DNA from: an uncultured Lachnospiraceae bacterium
GTDB taxonomy: Bacteria > Bacillota > Clostridia > Lachnospirales > Lachnospiraceae
DNA length: 17,591 nucleotides
Direction: 5' to 3'
NCBI GenBank assembly: GCA_910584695.1
Contig: CAJUBR010000059.1
Coordinates: forward strand, 1 to 17,591
In this document: in pieces, positions 7,447 through 14,029 of the stretch
Layout: every line of letters starts with the position of its first letter
How positions within the stretch are numbered: the stretch's first letter is position 1
Made by a program: the position numbers and the translations under genes
Notes under the pieces: generated by a model
What the model saw: only the letters and a program-made list of their open reading frames with translations
What the model was told of the DNA's origin: nothing
Database searches by the model: none

Positions 7447-7474
7447 AAGAGAGTGGGCATGTGTCCACTCTCTT
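7447..7474 (+). promoter_or_regulatory. Leader hairpin upstream of rimP-nusA, possible NusA-responsive attenuator
   Basis: A perfect 10-bp stem AAGAGAGTGG / CCACTCTCTT with the 8-base loop GCATGTGT. It is followed by a poor, interrupted U-tract (TACATGTT). A strong hairpin with a weak U-tract is what NusA-dependent terminators look like, and NusA autoregulation through a leader terminator has been reported for the Bacillus subtilis rimP(ylxS)-nusA operon. The loop bases CATGT can also pair with ACATG at 7476-7480, giving a possible pseudoknot. Function is inferred; the stem itself is directly visible. Confidence 0.6.
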
Positions 7475-7519
7475 TACATGTTAACAATATACAATTTCAT
7501 ATGGAAAGGTGGTCATTTT

Positions 7520-7993
7520 ATGACTAAAAAGCAGATTGAAGCTGTCTGTGAAGAACTTGTTCTTCCGATTATTGAGGAGCGGGGACTGGAACTGGTGGAT
7601 ATAGAGTATGTAAAAGAAGGGGCTAATTATTATCTGCGGGTTTATGCAGATAAAGAGGGCGGCATTACGATTGACGACTGCGTTGATGTGAGCCGTGTGT
7701 TAAATCCGGAGCTGGACAAATATGAGAAAGAATTTAAGGAACCTTATATTCTGGAAGTGAGTTCTCCGGGCTTGTTAAGACCTCTTAAAAAGGATAAGGA
7801 TTTTCAGAGAAATCTTGGTAAAATGTTGGAAATAAAATTATTCAGACCGCTTGAAAACAGCAGGGTGAAGGAATTAGAAGCAGAGCTGGAAGCATTTGAC
7901 GGAAATACAATTACTGTAATTTTAGAAGATGATACAAAAACAGTTATTGATAGAAGCAATTTAGCGTTGGTAAGATTAGCATTTGAATTTTAA
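7520..7993 (+). CDS. rimP: Ribosome maturation factor RimP
   Basis: RimP binds the 30S subunit during assembly and helps pseudoknot formation and S12 incorporation. The 157-residue protein has the usual two-domain layout: an N-terminal alpha/beta domain (LELVDIEYVKEG, YYLRVYADKEGGITIDDC, VSRVLNPELD) with the signature YILEVSSPGLLRPL, then a C-terminal Sm-like barrel (GKMLEIKLFRPL, NTITVILEDD, ALVRLAFEF). The start is ATG 7520, with AAGGTGG at 7506-7512 seven bases upstream. An earlier in-frame ATG at 7478 lies at the foot of the leader hairpin with no SD and adds non-family sequence. First gene of the operon; nusA follows after 18 bases. RimP-NusA adjacency is near universal. Confidence 0.97.
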   Translation: MTKKQIEAVCEELVLPIIEERGLELVDIEYVKEGANYYLRVYADKEGGITIDDCVDVSRVLNPELDKYEKEFKEPYILEVSSPGLLRPLKKDKDFQRNLGKMLEIKLFRPLENSRVKELEAELEAFDGNTITVILEDDTKTVIDRSNLALVRLAFEF

Positions 7994-8011
7994 TAAGGAG
8001 GAATAGAAAAA

Positions 8012-9193
8012 ATGTCAGAGTTAATGCTTGCGTTAGAGCAGATTGAAAAGGAGAAAGGGATTTCAAAGGATATCATTGTTGAGGCAATTGAAAAATCATT
8101 GTTGGATGCATGCAAGAAAGATTTTGGTAAAAGTGATAATATTACAGTAAATATGGATCGTGAGACAGGTGCTATTGAAGTATTTGCCGCAAAAACAGTT
8201 GTAGAAGAAGTGGAAGATAATGCAGCAGAAATCTCTCTGGAAAAAGCACTTATGATCAGTTCAAAACATGCGGTTGGAGATGTGATTCAGGTAGAGATCA
8301 CACCAAAGAATTTTGGACGTATTGCGGCACAGCAGGCAAGAAGTGTGATTGTTCAGACTATTAAAGAAGAAGAGAAAAAGGCATTGTTTGAACATTTTTA
8401 CTGTAAGGAGAAAGATGTTGTAACCGGAGTTGTACAGCGTTATGTAGGGAAAAACATTTCTGTGAGTCTTGATGACAAGATGGATGCACTTTTAATGGAA
8501 AATGAACAGATTAAGACAGAGCATTATAAACCGACAGACCGTATTAAGCTTTATATCGTGGAGGTAAAGGATACGAATAAAGGACCTAAGATTATTGTAT
8601 CCCGTACCCATCCGGAACTTGTAAAGCGTTTGTTTGAAAAAGAAGTTGCAGAGGTTGCAGACGGAACGGTGGAGATTAAATCTATTTCCCGCGAAGCCGG
8701 CTCTCGTTCAAAGATAGCCGTATGGTCCAATGATCCCAATGTGGATCCGGTAGGTGCCTGTGTCGGCATGAACGGAAATCGTGTCAACACGATTGTGGAT
8801 GATTTAAAGGGTGAAAAAATTGATATCATTACATGGTCTGAAGATCCGGTGATTTTTATTGAAAATGCATTAAGCCCGTCTAAAGTTGTATCCGTAGATG
8901 TAGATGAGGAAGAAAAGAGTGCCCGGGTGGTCGTACCGGATTACCAGTTATCGCTTGCCATAGGAAAAGAAGGTCAGAATGCAAGACTTGCCGCAAGACT
9001 TACCGGTTATAAGATTGATATTAAAAGTGAGTCTCAGGCTAAAGAGGCATATGGATATGATGATTATGATGACGAGTATCCGGATGAGTTTGATGATCCG
9101 GACGGATATTCTGGTGAGTATGATGATGAATATGACGAATATTCTGACGAGCAAAATGAATATCCGGATGAATATGATGATGATCAGGAATAG
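8012..9193 (+). CDS. nusA: Transcription termination/antitermination factor NusA
   Basis: NusA binds RNA polymerase near the RNA exit channel and controls pausing, intrinsic termination and antitermination. Domain order: N-terminal RNAP-binding domain (about residues 1-130), S1 domain (about 135-200, VVTGVVQRYVGKNISVSL), KH1 with its GxxG loop GMNG at 252-255, and KH2 with GKEG at 318-321 in AIGKEGQNARLAARLTG. Like other Gram-positive NusA proteins it lacks the two C-terminal acidic repeats of E. coli NusA. It carries an unusual tail instead: residues 347-393 contain 25 Asp/Glu and 10 Tyr and no Lys or Arg. AAGGAGG at 7995-8001 precedes the ATG by 10 bases. The 133 bases to ylxR hold a possible folded RNA. 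NusA may control its own operon through the leader hairpin at 7447-7474 (inference). Confidence 0.97.
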   Translation: MSELMLALEQIEKEKGISKDIIVEAIEKSLLDACKKDFGKSDNITVNMDRETGAIEVFAAKTVVEEVEDNAAEISLEKALMISSKHAVGDVIQVEITPKNFGRIAAQQARSVIVQTIKEEEKKALFEHFYCKEKDVVTGVVQRYVGKNISVSLDDKMDALLMENEQIKTEHYKPTDRIKLYIVEVKDTNKGPKIIVSRTHPELVKRLFEKEVAEVADGTVEIKSISREAGSRSKIAVWSNDPNVDPVGACVGMNGNRVNTIVDDLKGEKIDIITWSEDPVIFIENALSPSKVVSVDVDEEEKSARVVVPDYQLSLAIGKEGQNARLAARLTGYKIDIKSESQAKEAYGYDDYDDEYPDEFDDPDGYSGEYDDEYDEYSDEQNEYPDEYDDDQE

Positions 9194-9221
9194 AATAACA
9201 GTATGATATATAAAAGATAAT

Positions 9222-9284
9222 GCTTACCGTGTAAAGGAAGAAAATACCGGGAAATGGCATAGATTTCCGTTACCTTGCGTAAGC
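9222..9284 (+). promoter_or_regulatory. Potential folded RNA in the nusA-ylxR spacer
   Basis: Nested inverted repeats: GCTTAC (9222-9227) with GTAAGC (9279-9284), AAGG (9234-9237) with CCTT (9273-9276), and GGAAAT (9250-9255) with ATTTCC (9263-9268) around a 7-base loop. All three nest in one arm-like structure. There is no long U-tract after it, so it is not a plain terminator. It could be a processing site, an attenuator or a segment affecting ylxR translation, which has only a weak SD. The pairings are visible; the function is unknown. Confidence 0.4.
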
Positions 9285-9326
9285 TTTTAAGATAGATAGA
9301 GCGTGTAAAGATGGGATGTGATAGTA

Positions 9327-9599
9327 ATGGCAAAGAAAACACCGCTTCGCAAATGTGTCGGCTGTGGTGAAATGATAGCAAAAAAAGATATGCTTCGTAT
9401 AATTAAAACAAAAGAAGGTGATGTAAAACTGGATCCGACAGGAAAAGAAAACGGCAGAGGTGCGTACTTACATTTTGACAAAGCATGTTTTGAGAAAGCC
9501 GTTAAATCAAGAGGGTTAGAACGATCCTTTAAAATATCCATAGATCCGGAAATTTACGAGAAACTTGGTAAGGAGCTGATGGAAATTGATTGTGAATAA
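9327..9599 (+). CDS. ylxR: YlxR / RnpM family RNA-binding protein
   Basis: A 90-residue member of the DUF448/YlxR family; the Bacillus subtilis protein binds RNase P RNA and modulates RNase P (named RnpM). Family marks: RKCVGCGEM near the N-terminus, DMLRIIKTKEG, and GRGAYLHFDKACFEKA toward the C-terminus. The position after GRGAYL is often Cys and is His here. The ATG at 9327 (MAKKTPLRKC) fits the family start. A GTG nine bases earlier is in frame. Neither has a good ribosome binding site; GGGATG around 9313-9318 is the best visible, so translation may depend on the spacer RNA or on readthrough from nusA. The 3' end overlaps the start of ylxQ. Confidence 0.93.
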   Translation: MAKKTPLRKCVGCGEMIAKKDMLRIIKTKEGDVKLDPTGKENGRGAYLHFDKACFEKAVKSRGLERSFKISIDPEIYEKLGKELMEIDCE

Positions 9600-9912
9600 A
9601 GCGTTATCCATGATTGGAATTGCTACAAAGGCAGGAAAAACGGTAACGGGTGAATTTTCCACGGAAAAAGCAGTCAAAGAAGGAGATGCTCATCTTGTAG
9701 TGGTTGCCATTGATGCTTCTGACAATACAAAAAAGAAATTTCAGAATATGTGTAATTATTATCACGTAACTATGAAAATGTTTTCTGATAAGATTTCCCT
9801 TGGGAATGCATGCGGGAAGGAATTCCGTGCATCTCTTGCGGTAACAGATGCAGGACTGGCAAGGACGATCGGAAAACATATTGATAACTGCAATAATTTG
9901 GAGGTGCAATAA
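9586..9912 (+). CDS. ylxQ: YlxQ, L7Ae/L30e-type RNA-binding protein
   Basis: A 108-residue protein of the L7Ae/L30e/S12e/Gadd45 fold, probably binding kink-turn RNA; its cellular target in this operon is not established. Family marks: LSMIGIATKAGKTVTGE at the start, AHLVVVAIDASDNTKKK in the middle strand-helix, and the later segment ending LAVTDAGLARTI. The start is non-ATG: TTG 9586 has AAGGAG (9570-9575) ten bases upstream. GTG 9592 would give MNKALSMIG and agrees slightly better with the family start, but its spacing is 16. Either way it overlaps the end of ylxR by 8-14 bases, suggesting coupled translation. The TAA stop directly abuts the infB start codon. Confidence 0.93.
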   Translation: MIVNKALSMIGIATKAGKTVTGEFSTEKAVKEGDAHLVVVAIDASDNTKKKFQNMCNYYHVTMKMFSDKISLGNACGKEFRASLAVTDAGLARTIGKHIDNCNNLEVQ

Positions 9913-12564
9913 TTGGGAAATATCAGAATATATAATTTAGCAAAGGATTTAGGTATCAGTTCAAAAGAATTGATAGAGGTTTTGGAAAAAAATGGTGTAA
10001 AGGGTAAAAAGGCCAGTAATTCGATACCGGAGGAAGATGCAAAACAATATAAAGAATTATTTTTGGGAAAACAGGCGGCTGTTAAGACAGAGCCGCAGGT
10101 AACGAATGAGCAGAAAAAATCCGAAGGTATGGTACCGGATAAGGCAGCAGAACGGCAGATGCAAAACAATAGCCGTCCGCAGGAAGACAAAAAAAATTAT
10201 AATAACAATCGTCCGCAGTCAGACCGCAATGGTCATGTACAGTCAGACAGAAGAGATTATAATAACAATCGTTCCCAGTCAGACCGCAATGGTCGTCCGC
10301 AGTCAGACAGGAGAGACTATAATAGCAATCGTTCCCGGTCAGACCGCAATGGCCGTCCGCAGTCAGACAGAAGAGATTATAACGGCAATCGCTCTCAGGA
10401 GGAAAGAAACAATCGTCCACGAGGGGATAGAAGAGATTTTAATGGAAATCGGTCCCAAGGGGAGCGGAATGGAAGAACACAGGGAGATAGAAGAGATTTC
10501 AACGGAAACCGCAGTGGTTTTGGCGGAAGACCGAATCAGGGTGGTTCCAATGGCGGACGTCGTGACGGAAGAAGAGAAGACCGAAGAGAAGAAAAGATTT
10601 CTATTCCTGCACCGATGGACCGGGCATCTATGGACCGTGACCGGGCAGACCGTTATAAAGATAAAAAAGAGAGGGAAAAAACATCTTTATTTGAAGATGG
10701 TGATAACAGAAAGAAGAGCCGTAAAAAGGATGAACATTTTACTGTTAAGGGAACAAAACTAGTTAAGAAACCAGTTTCAAAACCAAAGCCAAAGGAACCG
10801 GAAGAACCGGTAATCCGTACGATTGAACTGCCGGAAGTATTAACGGTGCAGGAATTGGCTGATAAAGTTAAGACACCGGTATCGCAGTTGATCAAAAAGC
10901 TATTTTTAGCAGGAGAAATGGTAACGGTGAATACAGATCTTGATTTCGATAAGGCGGCAGAGATTGCACTGGAATACAATTGTATTGCAGAGGAAGAAGT
11001 TAAGGTTGATGTTATTGAGGAAATGTTAAAAGAAGAAGAGGAAGACGAGTCTTTATTGGAAGAACGTCCTCCTGTGGTATGCGTTATGGGGCATGTTGAT
11101 CACGGTAAGACATCATTGCTGGATGCCATTCGTGAAACTTCTGTTACTTCCGGTGAGGCCGGTGGTATCACCCAGCATATCGGTGCCTATACGGTAGAGG
11201 CAAATGGTCAGCAGATCACGTTTTTGGATACTCCCGGACATGAGGCGTTTACTGCTATGCGTATGCGTGGTGCACAGTCTACGGATATTGCAATTTTAGT
11301 AGTTGCTGCAGACGATGGTGTTATGCCACAGACGGTAGAGGCGATTAACCATGCAAAAGCTGCCGGAATTGAGATTATTGTTGCGGTTAATAAAATCGAT
11401 AAAGAAAGTGCAAATGTAGAGCGTGTAAAACAGGAACTTGTAGAATATGAATTAATTGCAGAAGACTGGGGTGGTTCTACAGTATTTTGTCCGGTATCTG
11501 CCCATACAAAGGAAGGAATCGACAATCTTTTGGAAATGATCCTGTTAACAGCCGAGGTGTTGGAATTAAAAGCGAATCCAAACCGTAAGGCACGGGGAAT
11601 CGTGATCGAGGCGGAACTTGACAAAGGACGTGGTCCGGTTGCAACAATGTTAGTACAAAAAGGAACCTTAAAGATTGGGGATACCATTGCGGTAGGAAGT
11701 GCATACGGTAGAGTTCGTGCCATGATTAATGATAAAGGGCAGAATGAAAAAGAGGCAGGACCGTCTCAGCCGGTTGAGATTTTAGGGTTAAATGGTGTCC
11801 CGGCTGCCGGAGAAATCTTTGTTGCAACAAAAAATGAAAAAGAGGCCCGTTCAATGGCAGAAACTTATATTGCATGTGATAAGGAAAAGCTTCTTGCTGA
11901 GACAAAGGCAAAAATGTCCTTAGATGATTTGTTCTCCCAAATCCAGGCCGGTAATGTAAAGGAATTAAATCTCGTTGTAAAAGCGGATGTTCAGGGGTCT
12001 GTGGAAGCGGTAAAGCAAAGCCTTTTGAAGCTTTCGAATGAGGAAGTCGTAATTAAGGTGATCCATGCAGGTGTTGGTGCGATTAATGAATCGGATGTCA
12101 TTCTTGCCTCTGCATCGAATGCAATCATAATTGGATTTAATGTCCGCCCGGATATACAGGCAAAGGATGTTGCGGAAAGAGAAAAAGTAGATTTAAGGCT
12201 ATATAAAGTAATCTATAATGCGATTGAAGACATTGAAGCGGCAATGAAAGGTATGCTGGATCCTATATTTGAGGAACAGGTAACCGGGCATTTGGTAATT
12301 CGTCAGACATTTAAGGCTTCAGGTGTCGGTACGATTGCGGGAAGCTTTGTACTGGATGGTGTTATCCGCAGAAATTCCAGTGTCCGCATCACCCGGGACG
12401 GGGAACAGATTTATGAAGGACCATTGGCATCTTTAAAACGGTTTAAAGATGATGTAAAAGAAGTGAAAAATGGTTTTGAGTGTGGTATTGTTTTAGATAA
12501 TTTCAATGATGTAAGGGAAGATGACCAGATTGAGGCATATGAAATGGTAGAGGTGCCTAGGTAA
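9913..12564 (+). CDS. infB: Translation initiation factor IF-2
   Basis: IF2 is the GTPase that brings formyl-Met-tRNA to the 30S subunit and promotes subunit joining. Layout: an N-terminal IF2-N module (IYNLAKDLGISSKELIEVLE), a long Arg/Asn/Asp/Gln-rich disordered region (about residues 60-290) with five 20-residue tandem repeats at 97-196, a second IF2-N-like segment (LTVQELADKVKTPVSQLIKKLF), and the G domain. G1 GHVDHGKT is at 393-400, then G2 GGITQHIG, G3 DTPGH from 439, G4 NKID 493-496 and G5 SAH 529-531, followed by domains II, III and the C-terminal tRNA-binding domain (HLVIRQTFKASGVGTIAGSF). It begins with TTG; GGAGGTG at 9900-9906 is six bases upstream and the next Met is far inside, so TTG is the real start. 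At 883 residues it is within the family range. It immediately follows ylxQ. Confidence 0.98.
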   Translation: MGNIRIYNLAKDLGISSKELIEVLEKNGVKGKKASNSIPEEDAKQYKELFLGKQAAVKTEPQVTNEQKKSEGMVPDKAAERQMQNNSRPQEDKKNYNNNRPQSDRNGHVQSDRRDYNNNRSQSDRNGRPQSDRRDYNSNRSRSDRNGRPQSDRRDYNGNRSQEERNNRPRGDRRDFNGNRSQGERNGRTQGDRRDFNGNRSGFGGRPNQGGSNGGRRDGRREDRREEKISIPAPMDRASMDRDRADRYKDKKEREKTSLFEDGDNRKKSRKKDEHFTVKGTKLVKKPVSKPKPKEPEEPVIRTIELPEVLTVQELADKVKTPVSQLIKKLFLAGEMVTVNTDLDFDKAAEIALEYNCIAEEEVKVDVIEEMLKEEEEDESLLEERPPVVCVMGHVDHGKTSLLDAIRETSVTSGEAGGITQHIGAYTVEANGQQITFLDTPGHEAFTAMRMRGAQSTDIAILVVAADDGVMPQTVEAINHAKAAGIEIIVAVNKIDKESANVERVKQELVEYELIAEDWGGSTVFCPVSAHTKEGIDNLLEMILLTAEVLELKANPNRKARGIVIEAELDKGRGPVATMLVQKGTLKIGDTIAVGSAYGRVRAMINDKGQNEKEAGPSQPVEILGLNGVPAAGEIFVATKNEKEARSMAETYIACDKEKLLAETKAKMSLDDLFSQIQAGNVKELNLVVKADVQGSVEAVKQSLLKLSNEEVVIKVIHAGVGAINESDVILASASNAIIIGFNVRPDIQAKDVAEREKVDLRLYKVIYNAIEDIEAAMKGMLDPIFEEQVTGHLVIRQTFKASGVGTIAGSFVLDGVIRRNSSVRITRDGEQIYEGPLASLKRFKDDVKEVKNGFECGIVLDNFNDVREDDQIEAYEMVEVPR
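10201..10500 (+). repeat. Five tandem 60-bp in-frame repeats inside infB
   Basis: Five consecutive 60-base units encode 20-residue repeats of the type NNNRSQSDRNGRPQSDRRDY. By hand count, units 1 and 2 differ at 8 of 60 bases and units 2 and 3 at 5 of 60; units 4 and 5 are more diverged. Half a unit precedes the array (SRPQEDKKNY) and a short start of a sixth follows (NGNRSG). All changes keep the frame. They lie in the disordered linker of IF2, so copy number can vary without touching the GTPase. Confidence 0.95.
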
Positions 12565-12613
12565 TCTAAAGACGGTAAATATTATAAAGGAGCTTTGGAG
12601 GAAGAGGAATAGA

Positions 12614-12994
12614 ATGAAACGTACAAGTATAAAAAATACGCGTATCAATGGCGAAGTGCAAAAGGAATTATCCAGAATTATCAGCCAAGAGGTCAAAGAT
12701 CCCAGGATTCATCCGATGACCTCCGTTACACAGGTGATCGTGACTCCTGATTTGAAGGAATGTAAGGCTTACATTTCTGTTTTGGGAGATGAACAGGCAC
12801 AGACAGATACTCTGGAAGGATTAAAGAGTGCTTCCGGTTATATTAGGCGGGAACTGGCTAGAAGCATCAATTTAAGAAATACTCCGGAGATAACATTTTG
12901 TATGGATCAGTCTATTGAATATGCGATCAATATGTCGAAAAAGATTGATGATGTCATGAACAGACAGCATGATGTCAGGGAAGAGGAAGAATAA
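12614..12994 (+). CDS. rbfA: 30S ribosome-binding factor RbfA
   Basis: RbfA is a KH-fold protein that binds immature 30S subunits and helps 16S 5'-end processing and cold adaptation. The 126-residue length is typical. Family marks: the opening segment with RINGEVQKELSRIISQEVKDPRI, then VTQVIVTPDLKECKAYISV, then SASGYIRRELARSINLRNTPEITF with the usual RxxPELxF-like motif, and a C-terminal helix. A purine-rich SD, GGAGGAAGAGGAA (12597-12609), precedes the ATG. Located 49 bases after infB, and its stop lies 10 bases before the nrnA start, in the classic infB-rbfA order. Confidence 0.97.
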   Translation: MKRTSIKNTRINGEVQKELSRIISQEVKDPRIHPMTSVTQVIVTPDLKECKAYISVLGDEQAQTDTLEGLKSASGYIRRELARSINLRNTPEITFCMDQSIEYAINMSKKIDDVMNRQHDVREEEE

Positions 12995-13004
12995 AGGAAG
13001 TAAG

Positions 13005-13973
13005 ATGAACGATTTTATTAAGGAAATTGAAAAGGCGGAGAGTATCGTTTTATTAGGACATACCCGTCCGGATGGAGACTGCGTAGGCTCTTGTCTTGGT
13101 GTCTATAATTATCTTTTAGATAATTATCCCGAAAAAACGGTAGATGTCTATTTAGATGAATTTAAGCAGGAATTTATGTTTCTTCGTGGTGCCAGTCAGA
13201 TTTTGCACGAAAAACAGGATTGTGTTTATGATCTTTGTATTTCTTTGGATAGTGGGGATTTGGAACGGCATGGAGCGTTTGAGGAATATTTTCATTCTGC
13301 AAAACGGACCACATGTATAGACCATCATATCAGCAATATGGGATTTGGTGATGTGTGTTTCTTAAAAACAGAGTGCAGTGCGACAGCAGAGGTTCTTTTT
13401 ACACTGTTTGAAGAAGATAAGATCAGGATGGAGTGTGCAGAGTGCTTATATCTTGGAATTGTTCATGATACAGGAGTGTTTAAATATAATAACACCACAA
13501 GACAGACAATGGAAATTGCAGGAATTTTGATTGAAAAAGGGGCCAGAAGTCCACTTGTAATTGACGGAACGTTCTATAAAAAAACATTTAAGCAGAATAA
13601 AATGCTTGCAAAAGCTTTGGATGCTGCCTTTTTAATGTTTGACGGCAAAGTGATCGTTTCCTGCTTGGAAAAAGAGGTCTTTGATAAAAACGCTGCAACC
13701 AATCTGGATACCGACGGTATTGTAGATGCCCTGCGTATAACTGATGGTGTGGAGTGTGCACTGTGGATGTATGAATATCCCAAAAAAGGGACTTTTAAGT
13801 GTTCTCTCCGTTCCAATGAAATCGTAAATGTAAACCTGATAGCCGGTGCACTTGGCGGTGGGGGACATATCCGTGCCTCTGGTTGTGAAATAGAGGGAAA
13901 TAAGGATACCATTATCTTAAAGATAACTGACATGATTATGGAGCAGTTAAAATCCGGTTTAAGGGATAAGTAA
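13005..13973 (+). CDS. nrnA: DHH-family bifunctional oligoribonuclease / pAp phosphatase NrnA
   Basis: NrnA degrades 2-5 nt RNAs (nanoRNAs) and converts 3'-phosphoadenosine-5'-phosphate to AMP; it replaces oligoribonuclease Orn in Bacillota and can also clear pGpG, the breakdown product of c-di-GMP. The 322-residue length fits. Motifs: GHTRPDGDCVGS with metal ligands Asp23 and Asp25, LDSGDLER, the DHH triad at 106-108 in CIDHHISN, GIVHDTGVFKYNNT, and the DHHA1 substrate motif GGGGHIRASG at 284-293. All catalytic groups are intact. ATG 13005 has AGGAAG close upstream, overlapping the rbfA stop region; ATG 12969 lies within rbfA and would add a basic non-family tail. rbfA-nrnA-truB order is common in Clostridia and Bacilli. 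Confidence 0.96.
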   Translation: MNDFIKEIEKAESIVLLGHTRPDGDCVGSCLGVYNYLLDNYPEKTVDVYLDEFKQEFMFLRGASQILHEKQDCVYDLCISLDSGDLERHGAFEEYFHSAKRTTCIDHHISNMGFGDVCFLKTECSATAEVLFTLFEEDKIRMECAECLYLGIVHDTGVFKYNNTTRQTMEIAGILIEKGARSPLVIDGTFYKKTFKQNKMLAKALDAAFLMFDGKVIVSCLEKEVFDKNAATNLDTDGIVDALRITDGVECALWMYEYPKKGTFKCSLRSNEIVNVNLIAGALGGGGHIRASGCEIEGNKDTIILKITDMIMEQLKSGLRDK

Positions 13974-14029
13974 TGGCGGATGCTGTTGTACCAAAAGACA
14001 GTGTCAGATTAGGAGAGATACATGTATAA
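13973..14029 (+). other. 18-codon micro-ORF bridging nrnA and truB
   Basis: The sequence TAATG ends nrnA and opens an ATG frame at 13973 that reads MADAVVPKDSVRLGEIHV and stops at 14029, eight bases inside truB. AAGGGA at 13961-13966 lies six bases before this ATG, a good ribosome binding site. It may be a coupling or leader peptide that keeps ribosomes moving into truB, or a remnant of a longer C-terminus or lost gene. I recognise no family; it could also be chance. Confidence 0.35.

Noticed and set aside
8948..9260. Open frames on both strands across the nusA 3' end
   Set aside because: They come from the low-complexity GAT/GAA/TAT codons of the NusA acidic tail; their Ile- or His-rich products are composition artefacts.
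10201..10500. Possible CRISPR-like array because of regular 60-base periodicity
   Set aside because: The units are contiguous with no variable spacers and are in frame with infB, so they are coding tandem repeats.
10106..10762. A 218-residue open frame on the + strand overlapping infB
   Set aside because: It is a +1 shadow of the infB repeat region. The 60-bp repeats lack stops in this frame by composition, and the product resembles no family.
11208..11723. A 171-residue reverse-strand open frame inside infB
   Set aside because: It is antisense to the conserved G domain and domain II of IF2, has no ribosome binding site of note and no recognisable motif.
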